A DNA stretch of 64,000 nucleotides from Bretschneidera sinensis (lineage: Eukaryota; Streptophyta; Magnoliopsida; Brassicales; Akaniaceae). Position numbers and translations under genes: made by a program. The stretch's first letter is position 1, and the number at the start of each line of letters is the position of its first letter. The notes under the pieces are model-generated. The model saw only the letters and a list, made by a program, of their open reading frames with translations. It had not been told where the DNA came from and ran no database searches. The stretch lies in the NCBI GenBank assembly GCA_023935145.1, contig CM043705.1, positions 87,888,084-87,952,083 on the forward strand, given 5' to 3'. Below, in pieces: positions 54,201-64,000 of the stretch.

Positions 54201-56059
54201 ATAACTGGGTAGTGACCACCACCACCACCCCTTTTCTTGAAATCCTTCAATAAGGATTTACTTTATACTATGTTTTGATCATCTATGACCAATTGGAAAA
54301 GAGAAATAAGTCAAAAGGAATAGGGCTGGAAAGACTTAATTTAACTCTCTTCCTTCTTTCTTTTTTTCTTTTTTTGCCCCAGCCCGCTGAGCTAGGGGTG
54401 TTTCTTCCTGATTAAATGGTGGAATACAAACCTTGAACCTAATATTAGTCGGGTTAAATCCTGATTTAATACTCCACAAAAGTGCACCTGAAACTTCAAT
54501 TTTTTAAATTGATGATAAATAATTTGGCACTTAAAATTAAGGCCTACTTGTAACCAAGACTCAAACATTGTTCACCCAAAGAAACACATAATTTCTGTTT
54601 TGAGATAGCCCAGGCTATAGCAACCATGGAAACATTTCATTCAGATTCTAGAAATGAATATCTGATAGTAGCACACTGCTACATCAAATCTAAATACTGT
54701 GTCTGTGATCAAGCACATGCTTAATTAGTTTTTGGTCCAAGGATAACTCAATTACCATTTAGTACCTTGCATACACCATTGACATCCAATCCGTTGATTA
54801 TCTAACTGATCGTTTAGTTTCTAGTCATTCATATGTGCTAAATATAATAGAATACATTCAATCAGTTAACCCAACAGTAAAACGTACAACCCAAGTAGGA
54901 ACTAGGAACATGGTAACGTTCAAGCATTATATGTTTAAATTTACATTAAATCGCACTAAGTCAAAAGTGGCACAAAATTCTTCTACAACCAGGGTATCTG
55001 CACCTAAAATATCAACAGCAAGTTGTAGAATCTACAGTTCTAGTAATAGCTGCCTCAACATGTACACTATATCCTTCTAATCAATAAAAACACTCCATAA
55101 AAGTTAGCATTCTTACCACAAACCTACACTTACAAAAGAACCAAAAACCCACAAAAACCAGAACTTTCAACACTCACCTCCTGCTCGATAGCCACACCGA
55201 TCTGCACAGCAGCTTGAACAACCTGCACGCACCCATTTTCATGTCCTGCCATAACCAGCCCCATCATCTTATGCATCACTATAATCGCCATCTTATCCGC
55301 CGGCAAGAGTTCAATATGTGGCGCATATGCTGCCTTAATCTTCTTGCTCTTACTCTTCTGCGCCTTTTGCTCCCTTGATATCGCCTCCCTCAATGGCTCA
55401 AACCACCCCAAGAACAGCCCTTTAACGTAAGGCAAATTCGGAGCCAGCTTCTTCTCACACATTTCTCTCTCCAATTCTCTATATTCATCTACCATCTTCT
55501 CCCATGCCTCGGTCTCTTCCTTAATCTGCTTCCTTCTTAGCAAATTATACTTCCTTTTCTCGATTTCTTTCTGCTCTACTCTCAGTCTCTTATACGGACC
55601 CTTCAAGAACAGAGCAGAGATCCAAGGTGGATCTTGGATGAATAGCCTCCGCCGAGATTCGTGAGATGACACTTGGCGGGTTCCATTTGTGGGTACGAGA
55701 AAATTTGCTCCAGTTTCAAGGTTTTCGATGAAACTGTCGGCGATTGAGTGGGTTTGGTTCGTGGGAACGAGGAAATTAGTGGGGTTTTCGAGGTTTTCGA
55801 TGAAATTGTCATGGATTGAATCTTGTAATGGGTGGAGGTGAATAGGGTTAGCTGGGGATTTGATTTTGAGAGGGAAAGAAGAAGAACAGAATGAAGGGAG
55901 TGAAGAGAGAGAGACTGTTGTTGAGTTGAAGAGGCAGTGAAGGGTTTTGTGGTGGGATTTGGTGAAACTGGGTGGATTTAGCCATGTTGTAGTTGATGGG
56001 CATTGAACTTGAGCTCTATGGCTGAAGGAGAGTGAGGTTGTTGCAGTTGTTGAAGCCAT
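39201..56059 (-). CDS. RPOTP: Plastid phage-type RNA polymerase RpoTp, 19 exons, frameshift in exon 4
   Basis: Exons on the minus strand in order: 56059-55178, 52944-52741, 52616-52483, 52103-52033, 49966-49908, 49347-49230, 48664-48551, 48116-47985, 47882-47466, 46527-46477, 46188-46118, 43389-43305, 43219-43067, 42536-42462, 42331-42242, 41838-41791, 41706-41592, 41145-41042, 39311-39201. The product would be about 1010 residues. RpoTp is the nuclear-encoded single-subunit polymerase that transcribes plastid housekeeping genes. The N-terminus is Ser/Thr-rich, like a chloroplast transit peptide. Catalytic motifs are intact: LDFRGRAYP (motif A Asp), [14 protein letters not shown] (motif B Lys and Tyr) and HDSFWTHA (motif C Asp), and the C-terminus ends YFFN. 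Exon 4 has one base too many (TATGGGAGTT, at 52079-52081), which gives an early stop. All other junctions are exact. An acceptor 7 bp inside exon 4 (exon start 52096) would restore frame. Introns hold several transposons. Confidence 0.92.
39768..40971 (-). mobile_element. Small copia-type retroelement (non-autonomous) in the last RpoTp intron
   Basis: Two direct repeats, 39768-39969 and 40772-40971, frame a 0.8 kb interior, and the whole is flanked by GTTCC (39763-39767 and 40972-40976). Read on the minus strand, the LTR opens TGTTGAGAGATATAG and ends with CTCAACA. The bases after the 5' LTR start TGGTAT, as in the copia initiator-Met PBS, and the polypurine tract TTGAGGGGGAGTG precedes the 3' LTR (which now begins TGTGAGATATAG). 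The interior has no gag-pol, so the element depended on others. LTRs of about 200 bp and 1.2 kb in total put it near the TRIM size class. The LTRs differ at many sites, so it is old. Confidence 0.88.
40622..40703. repeat. Direct and inverted repeats inside the small copia element
   Basis: GGTTATTATTTAGATGTAAT occurs twice in tandem (about 40621 and 40652), and its complement ATTACATCTAAATAAC follows at about 40688-40703. The first copy, with GGGC, can pair with GCCCATTACATC to give a strong stem. Confidence 0.7.
44071..44835 (-). mobile_element. LINE 3' fragment in the RpoTp intron (copy 1)
   Basis: The minus strand encodes the end of a non-LTR retrotransposon polymerase: [20 protein letters not shown], then [14 protein letters not shown], the zf-RVT region at the C-terminus of plant L1 ORF2. 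Frames are interrupted further upstream. The 3' end has the hairpin GCACCAAGAAGGTGC and AGCCAAAGGCT, followed by an A-rich tail (T-rich on the plus strand at 44071). A 9-bp direct repeat, CTAGAACTT, stands at 44062-44070 and 44836-44844. The element is 5'-truncated, as usual for LINEs. Confidence 0.8.
49564..49818. mobile_element. Palindromic MITE, PIF/Harbinger-like, 255 bp
   Basis: The two halves are nearly perfect inverted copies over about 120 bp each, with a very short centre. The right end reads inward GGGTGCATTTAGTTGTGG and the left end CGATGCTTTTAGTTGTGG. TAA flanks both sides (49561-49563 and 49819-49821), the target size and sequence type of PIF/Harbinger (Tourist) elements. It has no coding capacity. 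It lies in an RpoTp intron just after exon 5 in plus coordinates, so the pre-mRNA would carry a long hairpin. Confidence 0.82.
50317..51649 (-). mobile_element. LINE 3' fragment in the RpoTp intron (copy 2)
   Basis: This is a longer copy of the same family. The minus strand reads through the reverse-transcriptase thumb/connection ([19 protein letters not shown] in pieces), [15 protein letters not shown], and the zf-RVT region with [20 protein letters not shown] and [15 protein letters not shown]. Frameshifts and stops are present (for example between 51300 and 51456, and near 50640). The 3' end has the same two hairpins (GCACCAAGAAGGTGC; AGCCAAAGGCT) and a T10 tract on the plus strand. The flanks share TTGTTGAATT (50307-50316 and 51650-51659). 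Confidence 0.8.
52202..52226. repeat. (AT)n microsatellite
   Basis: An uninterrupted AT repeat of about 24 bp in the RpoTp intron upstream of exon 4 (gene sense). Confidence 0.8.
54075..54216 (+). mobile_element. Au-type SINE remnant in RpoTp intron 1
   Basis: The stretch GATTCAATTCTTGAGAATGG resembles a B box with its flank. It is followed by GGGTAGGACT, then AACCCTCCCAGGACCCCACT, TTGGTAAGAC and ACTGGG. This order (GGGTAAGGCTG, CCCTCCCCAGACCCC, then ACTGGG) is the body of the plant Au SINE family as I remember it. Similarity is degraded and the ends are vague. Confidence 0.6.
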
Positions 56060-56909
56060 TTTGTTGTTAGGATAAGGGTGTCAATGGAGAGAGCGAAGGA
56101 CAGAGTGAGTCAAGGACGAATGTTGAGAATGGAAAACCTCTCTTAAACCTCCTCCGTTGCGTCGACTGTTTTTTAGTGCAAGATATTTTCGGTCTGTACA
56201 CAATATAGGCCACAGTTTTTTTTTTCTTTTTCGGTCGAGGAAAAATTCATTGGCCAAAATAGCAAAAATACCATAGTTAAGTGAAATTATATTTTACCAT
56301 TTTATATTAAAAATATATTAATATATTTTCAAACTTCAATTATAGTAAGTTCAAATTGATAAAAAAAATCCAATAACGATTACTCATAAAGAATTAAATG
56401 TCAAGGAATTAAAATATCATTTTATTCACGCAACTTCTATTAATTTTTTTATAGTTAAAAATAATTATTATTGAGATTTAAAAGTACATTAATATATTTA
56501 ATTTGCTTTTTACTGAATCAATATATTTCTCTCATGAGAAATATTATCGTTGCATTAAGTCATGTCCACTTTTTATTTTTTATTTTTGTAATTTTTTATT
56601 TTATATAGGGTTAATTACAGTTTCATATCTAAGTTTATAGGGTAATTACCGAAACATACATATAGCATTGGAAATTATTGTTTCATGCCTGAAATTTGTT
56701 AATAACATTATATAAACATAATTCCGTTACTGAACTCGTTAATCAAGCATGAAAATTTTGATCAAATGTCAGGCAACGTCATAAAATCTTTTGAAAATCT
56801 TTAAATGCCCTTGATGAACTTAATTAAAGGTACATAACTCCACTCGTCTTCCCCAATCTTCAGTCAACGTCGTCGAACCTCTCTCTTCTTGTTGGTTCTA
56901 GCTCTTGTT

Positions 56910-57340
56910 GGATCCTTAATCCAACATTGGGCTTATATGTGAATAATTATATATTGTAAACTGTCATATAAGGTTAAACCTATTTAAAGTGGTCTACTAA
57001 AGTTTAGGTAATTTGGGCTTTAATGTATCTAATAGTGTGAGCTTTTAATGTGTACAGACTTAAAGTTAATTTTTATTTTTATGATGGGCTAAAATAGAAA
57101 TTTCAAAAGATAATAAGAAAGTTATCTATTAATAGTGGTTATGGTCCCCATATCACACTTACAATTATTATTCTATTATTTGACATTCCATCATCAGAGA
57201 GAGCAAGAGAAAACAAAGGATTCTCTAAGAGAACGTATTGATCTGTAACACATAACGCACGGCTCTAGAGAGTAATTGATTGTCATGAATTCAGATAAGC
57301 TTCCGCATATTAATCTGTTCATTTTTTGTGATTTAACATT
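56910..57340 (+). repeat. Possible solo LTR (weak)
   Basis: The stretch starts near TGTTGGATCCTTAATCCAAC, has poly-T/AT-rich U3-like DNA and then leader-like CAGAGAGAGCAAGAGAAAAC and CACGGCTCTAGAGAG. That layout is usual in copia LTRs. I could not fix the 3' end or find a target duplication. Confidence 0.25.
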
Positions 57341-57939
57341 AATGTTTCTTGGATTTTGAGAGATGTTTTACATCCAAAGATATATTTTCTAACAGCTCTG
57401 TCCTATTCTTTCCACGCAACCATTATCTTCTTCTTCTCTCTTTTTTTCTCCTTTTAGTGACCGATGAAATCAATTCTTTTGGTGGTGAAAAGCAAGAACA
57501 AAAAATCAACCTCTTTCGGTTAATGATGGAGACTCACAAATGGAGAAAAATTGAAAATTTTCTTGGAGACCATCTCCATTTTTGGTTAAAGAGAAAAAAA
57601 GAATATATATTTTGCAAACCAACAAGAATTTCAAAAATTTTGATATTGTAAGAAGATCCTCCATTATAGATGAAGAAGTATGGTGGAGAAAAGAAGAAAA
57701 ATTTCTTAAAGACCCACTCCATTTTCGATTCAATAGAAGAAAATAACATTATTTTTTTGCATCACCATCTCCATTTTAGTGGTGAAAAATAGGAAATGAA
57801 GAAAGTAAAATTAAGAGTATTGATTGTAATGAAAAATAAAGATGATTCACCTGTATAATTAAATTGTTTTCCGAATTTTAAATTTTGAATTATGAAAATT
57901 AAGCTATTTTATGAGTAAAAATTATTAATACACGAAAAT

Positions 57940-58143
57940 CAAAGAAACAGGGAAAAAATCCAGCCCCTTGGAGCCGGAATCCCAGGCTCGAACGAGTGAA
58001 TGCCCTTCTCTCTCTCTGTTTTCCTTCTGTTCTCTCCTCGGTGGCGCGACCACTTTCCTAAACTACTCACTGTCGTGAGCTGTGCGATTTTGGTGGTTGA
58101 CCCACCACTTCCACGTTGTTCTGCCTCCAGCATCAACTGCATG
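57940..58143 (+). other. GC-richer exon-like fragment
   Basis: In a very AT-rich spacer this 200-bp stretch has balanced composition, a CT-rich leader-like part (CTCTCTCTCTGTTTTCC), and ends in ATG directly followed by the donor GTAAGC at 58144. It could be the leader and start codon of a lost or captured gene. On the minus strand, 58460-58340 also holds a short frame (MEPSLVEDDKEIEIGKD). No family is recognised in either. Confidence 0.25.
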
Positions 58144-59622
58144 GTAAGCCTTTTTATTTTAGAGAGATGAATACAAAAAAAAATCCTTCATTAATTATAT
58201 TCAAAACAAGTGGCCAATATATGTTCTTTCACTTCATCTGAGATACCAAGTTCATCAAATGGCACAACATTCAAAGCTTGGCATAACTTATCATAATCGA
58301 CATGAAATCTGAACATGAACACTCTGTGCTAGGGTTCAACTTAGCATGGTGAGCCCTCAATCTTGAAACATACATGGAACCATATCACCCTTGAAACATC
58401 CAAATCAGGATCTTTTCCAATCTCTATCTCTTTGTCATCTTCCACAAGTGAAGGCTCCATTTCTAGATATAATATTATGAGATATCAAACCCATTTTTCA
58501 CAAGAAAAACTCTATAGTAGAGAGCTATCGCCGGTAGTAGGTAGAGAAAGAGAAAGAGAGCGTTTGGCTTGGATTAAACAGGTCAACCCGACTTAACACG
58601 TAAGGGGACTGTATTAATGAAATCAGTCACTCAAGAAGGAACCAAGCAAAGGCCAAAAGAAAAAAATGGGGATTTTAGGTGTTCGAAATTGTGGATTAAG
58701 CTTTCTGTGAGTACCGAAAGGAGAAGAAAGAGTGAGAAGAGAGTGAACACGCGGATTAGATCAAATTATTTAAAGAGGGGCAACGTCAATGAATTCCGTA
58801 AGATCAACTTTCTGATAGATATGAAACTGTAATTAACTATTTCTTTTATCATAACATATCTTACACATGTTAAATAGATCTAAGGATGGAAACAAAATGG
58901 AAACAGGAAGTGACTTTTCTGTCTCTAATTCCCCAAATTATTTTGTTTACATTCCCATACTTAGTGAGGATTTTTTTGTCCCCAATTCTTGCCCCTAATG
59001 AGAATTTTTGGGTACTGAAATACTCATCACAGTTTCTAAAACAGGATAGGGATTCGCCATGAAAATATACGTTAACCTTGCATTTTTTAAATTAAATTAC
59101 ACTTTAAAAAATAACAATACATATATTATATTAAGATATTCATAAACCATAAATATAACATAAATGGGATTAGGAAACGAGTTTAGGAATTAAACAGATT
59201 GAGGGGTGTAAGCTTTGTTCTTGACTTTAAATTCATCAGAACTTTTTATCATCTTTGTCCCCGTTTTTGTGGAGATAAAATCTCCTCCAACCCGATCTTA
59301 TCGAGTTAAAAATTTAAAGTCCAATCAAAGATTAGGTTTTTTTTTCATCCTTACTTGAATCCAATTTAAGTCATTGATCATACATTTTTCAATTAGTTTA
59401 ATATTGCAAATCATATTCATACACTGTATTTCATCCATGCGCTTGCATGTGCACATTCAAAACATCTATATGCATTACATATCATCATCACGTTGTTTGT
59501 TTGCCCTCTGAAAAATAAGATAGATAAATAATGTCAATTGGTGGTGATCTCTAAAACTACAAAACCCCAAAAATCCAATTAATTGATTTATGTTGGGTAA
59601 CAATTTTCTGATGTTTTCTGAA

Positions 59623-60080
59623 GAAAATATGTTTGGATAACTGTAACTCGAAAATTGTTTCCAAAACAGAAAACAATAAAATGTTGTTTGGATAATCTTA
59701 TTTTGAAAACTGTTTTGATACACTTTGTAATTATTTTTTGTTTTGAGTTTAAATTTAAAATCTATATTAATTTTATTTCTCATGTTTACTAAATACTTAA
59801 AAATAGTTAATATTATTTTATTTTTAAAATTTTAGTAATTTTTATATACCATAGAGGAAGAATGAAACAGAGAAGTGAACACTGCTTTTAGAGTTATTTT
59901 TTTAAAAATTATGTCAGAAAACACTAATTTGAGGTTTTTATAAAACTAATTTTTGAAAACCGTTTTAGAAAATTATTTTTGAAAACTGTTTACCAAATAT
60001 GAAAAACAATTTTTGAAAACTGATTTTAAGTTTAAAAAATTAAAAATAGTTTTCAAAAATTTTATCCAAACATGCCCGAG
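59623..60080. mobile_element. MITE-like repeat with GTTTGGATAA ends
   Basis: The left end reads ATATGTTTGGATAAC and the right end TTATCCAAACATGCCC, which are inverted complements over about 13 bp. Internally GTTTTCAAAAATT and TTTTGAAAACTGTTTT recur in both orientations. The ends resemble the GGGCATGTTTGGATAA termini common in plant MITEs. A target duplication was not found. Confidence 0.5.
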
Positions 60081-61849
60081 CTCCTGTATATTTTCCTTTA
60101 ATTTTCTAGAAGAAAATGCTCAACGACGCCCTCAAATTCCCCAAAACGGAAAAAACAAAGTCTCCAAATAAAGACTTAAATGCATGATGCTAGCAAAATA
60201 GTAGCCAAGATCCTGTAACCACCTCAGGACACTGTACGGTCCGAATCATCGTTGTGGCTAGGTTCATCCGGTACATGAAATAACAAATAAAACTCATTAA
60301 ATTAAATTAAATTAATTAGTTTAATTTTATTGAAAAGATTTTTAGTTTTTTTTATAATGACTAAAAATCACCTATTGTAATTATTTCTTTAAGTTTTACT
60401 GAATAAATTATTTATAAAAACATTTTATAACAAAAATTACAAAATATTTTTGTTTTTACTTACACCTCTTGATCTCACTCTTTGTGATTTTTGTAGTTAC
60501 CAAAGATGCGAGTGCACCAAAAGCAAGTCATCATGCGCTCACCAAAATCAAGTCATTTGTTGTAACCAGATCAATAAAAATAATAAAACAATAATCAAAA
60601 TAATAATACAAAAATAAAAATACAAAATTTACGTGGTTCAGTTAAATAGATTTACGTTCACAAGTGACAACAGAGAAATTTACTATCAACGATGAAAACT
60701 ATAAAAATTGTCTACACAATATATCTTATAAACCCTAACAAAATAATCATCCTTATATAATAAGCTTTAAAACGAGTTAAAATTAATAATCGTTTTAAAA
60801 AATTTCAAACCTAACGAGTTTTCGGATCGAATTGAAATGCAAAACATCTCAACATCACTGCATTACTCATTCGAACTAAGTAACAAAACAAAAAACATGA
60901 GTGATTCAATCTAAAAGCTTTACAGGAGATAGCTAGACCTTTCATAGGCCTCAATGAAAGTAAGTAAACAATCATTTTTTATACACACAAAAGGTCCAAA
61001 ACAAAAGGCTGTTAAAAATCAAACATGAAACAAGCCCAATTTAGTTTATGCTTCATAGCCATCCAACATTTTTACCAACCTAAACAATTAAGAAAGAAAA
61101 GGGCAGACTTGAGTTTAATATGTCAATTTTTAAATGCATAAGGGGACGCCTTAGGCTCAAGATTTCAAATGGAGAATCCTATAACCATCAATGGTTGCTT
61201 AATTGAATATTTCCGTCAATGTATTCTGTTAGTTATGGTAGGAAATCCATGTCAAAAGGTTGTCAAAGAGATTAATATATACAGCAAAGCTTTCTCCAAA
61301 TCTGCAAAACGATAGCATTCACACTCTCAGCTTCCATATTTTCTTTGTTATTTTGCGGCGTTTCACACTCTTTATAAGTTTCATCCTACACGTAAAACAC
61401 ATTTCAAAACACCACATACTAAAATATTACTATTTCGCAACTTGAGTGCTTTACGACCCAATGATAATGAAGATATGTATCTCACCAAAATAAACCTTTT
61501 TTTTTTTTTATTTCTCATTTTGGGATCCACACAATATAATGCCCAAATCCATACCAAAGTCCAAACACACAACCAATATAGATGTAGCCAACCCGTTGGA
61601 TTAAATTGAAACCAATACAAAACTCATCCATCATCTTTAAAATAATTTGTTACAAAATTAGGATTCAAAATTACTTTCAACTCAAGATTTGAAATTATCT
61701 AAACTTAAGACTTGTGTTTTAAAATAATGACTCGACCTTAACTCAGATAAATTTTCACATTTATCTTATTCTCACTCCTTTAAGTAAAAAATTCATAGAT
61801 CAACTGTACATCTTTCTTGTTAGCTTACATTAAAGATAGATAAGAACCG

Positions 61850-62220
61850 AGTCGAGTTTTTTATTTTTTAATACTCAAGCTTCGCTTGAGCTACTTATGG
61901 TGTACTCGAGTTTGAGTAGAGTATGAAAATTCATATTTGAACTCGGTTTATACTTATATTTTCAAGTTCAAACTTGATTCGATTTGAGTTTTTGAGTCTA
62001 AATATATATATTTTGATATTTTAAACTTAAATAGACATATTTATTTATTTATTTAAAAATATATATAATATATAACCGACTCAAACTTGTGAGCTGAATG
62101 ACACTACCTTGAGCTCAACTTGTTATATTAATGAATCTAATAACAAGTTTGAGCTCAACTTAAAAGCTTGTCGTAGTGTCAAACCGAACCTTCACGAGTC
62201 GAGTTTCAAGACCACCCTTA
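61850..62220. repeat. CTCGAG/GAGCTC-rich inverted-repeat element
   Basis: Variants of ACTCGAGTTTGAG, AAGCTTCGCTTGAGC, CTCAAACTTG and GAGCTCAACTT recur in both orientations, and the edges share GAACCGAGTCGAGTTT and CACGAGTCGAGTTTC. Dispersed plant repeats with such sub-terminal composition are common. The class is not determined. Confidence 0.4.
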
Positions 62221-62768
62221 ACACACCATGTTTGTAAATCGAAAAATATTCAATACAAGTAACTTTAATGTCAAAAAATTTATTGACCCGTTTAATTAAT
62301 GTGGCATGAACTAATAGGTTGGGCCTAGTATTAACATTAAGAATTTCCATACCTTACCAACGCATCATCCACTAATATAAACCCAAACCCACAAGCAAAT
62401 TAACAAAGATGATAAAATGTTAGGCCTAACACTGACATTTTCACCACTATAGTGACACGGTTTCATGACGGCGCTTACATGCCATCTCACATGCCGACAC
62501 ATATTTGCACACAATTGGTTGATTTCAACCTAGTCAAACATCACAGGCGCCAAACGTACACTTTAGTTCTTTAACGGCAGTTAGGCACAAACCACCAAAT
62601 TTCTTGTTAGCAAGATAATTAACTTTTGCTTCTTATATATGTACTACTATTCATAATGGATATAAATCTCAATTAGCTATATCTAAGCTTGATTATATCT
62701 TATTACAGTATTAACACATTTGCATTACTAGTTAGTGTGTCACATTTACACATATTACCCCCCAAAAA

Positions 62769-64000
62769 ATGAATTTTTGTAAATTTTCCAAGTTCAGTTT
62801 CCTGTTTCAGATAATTATTTTCTTTGTTGTTGTTGCTGCTCAAGAGAGTGCTTTAATCATGAAGGACAGAGCTTCATTGATTTCTTTTATGTGGGGCATT
62901 AAATTAGACCCCGAAAATGCCCTTGAGAGCTGGAGGATTAATGTTAATTCATCATCAAAAGAAAAAGTTAATGTATGCAACTGGTCAGGAGTCAAATGCA
63001 ACAGTGCTAGGAATCAAGTGGTGGAGCTTGATCTTAGTGGAAAATCATTAAGTGGGATAATCTCTCCTTCTCTAGCTAATCTTTCGTCGTTAACGATTCT
63101 TGATTTGTCGAGGAACTTCTTTGAAGGTCAGATTCCAGCAGAGATAGGCTCTGTTGTTGAACTAAAACAACTTAGTTTATCATGGAATCTGCTTCAAGGG
63201 AAAATTCCTGTTCAGTTGGGTTTGCTTCATAAATTAGTATACCTTGATTTAGGGAGTAATCAGCTTGTGGGTAATATTCCTTTGCAAATTTTATGCAATA
63301 GGTCTTCTTCTTTGGAGTATATAGATTTCTCTAATAATTCTCTTAGTGGTGAAATCCCTTTGAATATTGAGCTTAAGGAATTGAGGTTTCTTCTACTTTG
63401 GTCTAATAGGCTAGTTGGTCAAGTTCCTCGATCACTATCAAATTCTTCCAAACTTGAATGGCTTGATTTAGAGTCGAACATGTTAAAAGGGGAATTGCCT
63501 TCTGATGTTATACGTAAAATGCCAAGATTACAGTTTCTCTACTTGTCCTATAATGATTTTGTCAGCCATGATGTTAATACCAATCTTGAACCTTTTTTTT
63601 ATTCTTTAGTTAATTCTTCTAACTTTCAAGAACTTGAATTAGCAGGAAACAACCTTGGTGGGGAGATACCTTCTATCATCGGCGATCTTTCTACCAATCT
63701 TGTACAGATTCATCTAGACCAAAACCTTATCTATGGTTCAATTCCTCCTCAGATATCTAATCTTGTAAATCTCACCCTCTTAAACTTGTCTATTAACCTT
63801 TTGAATGGTACTATCCCAACTGAGCTTTGTCGGATAAGCAAACTAGAGAGGGTTTATTTTTCAGATAATTCACTCTCTGGTGAAATCCCATCTGCTCTTG
63901 GTGATATTTCCCATCTGGGTCTTCTAGATTTATCCAAAAACAAGCTTTCGGGTTCGATTCCTGACAGTTTTGCCAACCTTTCTCAGCTGAGAAGACTTCT
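62769..64000 (+). CDS. LRR receptor-like serine/threonine kinase, 5' part (At2g24130 type)
   Basis: ATG at 62769 opens 410 codons to the window edge with no stop. A signal peptide is visible (FLFQIIIFFVVVAAQES), followed by the LRRNT-type region with a WRINVNS stretch and VCNWSGVKCN. Regular 24-residue leucine-rich repeats follow (LDLSRNFFEGQIPAEIG; LSLSWNLLQGKIPVQLG; LDLSKNKLSGSIPDSFA), about a dozen in view. The transmembrane and kinase domains lie beyond the edge. Such receptors sit in the plasma membrane and sense extracellular ligands; the ligand is unknown. The repeat style and its position next to RpoTp match Arabidopsis At2g24130, as I remember it. It is read away from RpoTp, about 6.7 kb apart. 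Confidence 0.94.
   Translation, partial: MNFCKFSKFSFLFQIIIFFVVVAAQESALIMKDRASLISFMWGIKLDPENALESWRINVNSSSKEKVNVCNWSGVKCNSARNQVVELDLSGKSLSGIISPSLANLSSLTILDLSRNFFEGQIPAEIGSVVELKQLSLSWNLLQGKIPVQLGLLHKLVYLDLGSNQLVGNIPLQILCNRSSSLEYIDFSNNSLSGEIPLNIELKELRFLLLWSNRLVGQVPRSLSNSSKLEWLDLESNMLKGELPSDVIRKMPRLQFLYLSYNDFVSHDVNTNLEPFFYSLVNSSNFQELELAGNNLGGEIPSIIGDLSTNLVQIHLDQNLIYGSIPPQISNLVNLTLLNLSINLLNGTIPTELCRISKLERVYFSDNSLSGEIPSALGDISHLGLLDLSKNKLSGSIPDSFANLSQLRRL

Larger units (their letters stand above)
56060..62768. other. Repeat-rich intergenic spacer between RpoTp and the LRR-RLK
   Basis: This is the largest gene-free stretch. Immediately upstream of RpoTp (56060-56200) is its promoter and leader region. 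Further right are AT-rich DNA, a possible LTR at 56.9-57.3 kb, a GC-richer exon-like fragment at 57.94-58.14 kb, a MITE-like repeat at 59.62-60.08 kb, and an ACTCGAG/AGCTT-rich repeat at 61.85-62.22 kb. The segment 60640-60860 contains TTTACGTGGTTCAGTTAAAT, a motif I associate with dispersed plant retroelement LTRs, with no clear ends. Confidence 0.5.

Overview
The window is nuclear DNA of a eudicot plant, probably a woody one (an impression from the NLR and repeat types, not a proof). The evidence is long GT-AG introns, plant-only families (nuclear-encoded plastid RNA polymerase, PPR, NLR, LRR receptor kinase, serine carboxypeptidase-like), AT-rich spacers, and plant LTR, LINE, SINE and MITE insertions. 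No tRNA, rRNA, CRISPR array or bacterial-type operon was seen.

Layout. 1-4629: part of a Ty3/gypsy element that looks like the Tat lineage: an antisense ORF, a 2.2 kb array of 49/98-bp hairpin-forming tandem repeats, a polypurine tract, one LTR with a duplicated promoter, a primer-binding site and a broken gag. It stops about 37 bp before the start codon of the next gene. 4666-10189: intact ten-exon serine carboxypeptidase-like gene (SCPL29-like). 12.5-19.1 kb: RING-less MAT1, a CDK-activating-kinase assembly factor, with a hAT-like element and a SINE in or near its introns. 21437-24388 (-): intact single-exon CC-NBS-LRR gene. 26751-29481 (-): pseudogene of the plastid PPR protein BFA2, with six frame changes and one stop. 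30.4-33.6 kb: small conserved-looking coiled-coil protein. 35.9-36.8 kb (-): unknown gene split by a solo LTR. 39201-56059 (-): 19-exon plastid phage-type RNA polymerase RpoTp, with introns swollen by two LINE 3' ends, a small copia-type element and a palindromic MITE, and with a one-base frameshift in exon 4. 56.1-62.8 kb: repeat-rich spacer. 62769 to the right edge: 5' part of an LRR receptor-like kinase gene.

From memory of Arabidopsis, SCPL29, MAT1 and the BFA2 PPR gene are At4g30810/30820/30825, and RpoTp and the LRR-RLK are At2g24120/24130. The window therefore seems to keep an ancestral order that Arabidopsis split between two duplicated blocks; the NLR is an addition between MAT1 and the PPR gene. 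The genes are ordinary independent plant genes, not a functional cluster, although RpoTp (plastid transcription) and BFA2 (plastid ATP synthase transcript maintenance) both act in plastid gene expression, and both carry reading-frame damage here. I found no convincing new multi-gene system. The most unusual items are the hairpin satellite-like array, the LTR flanked by internal sequence on both sides, the retroelement/SCPL junction, and the two damaged plastid genes.
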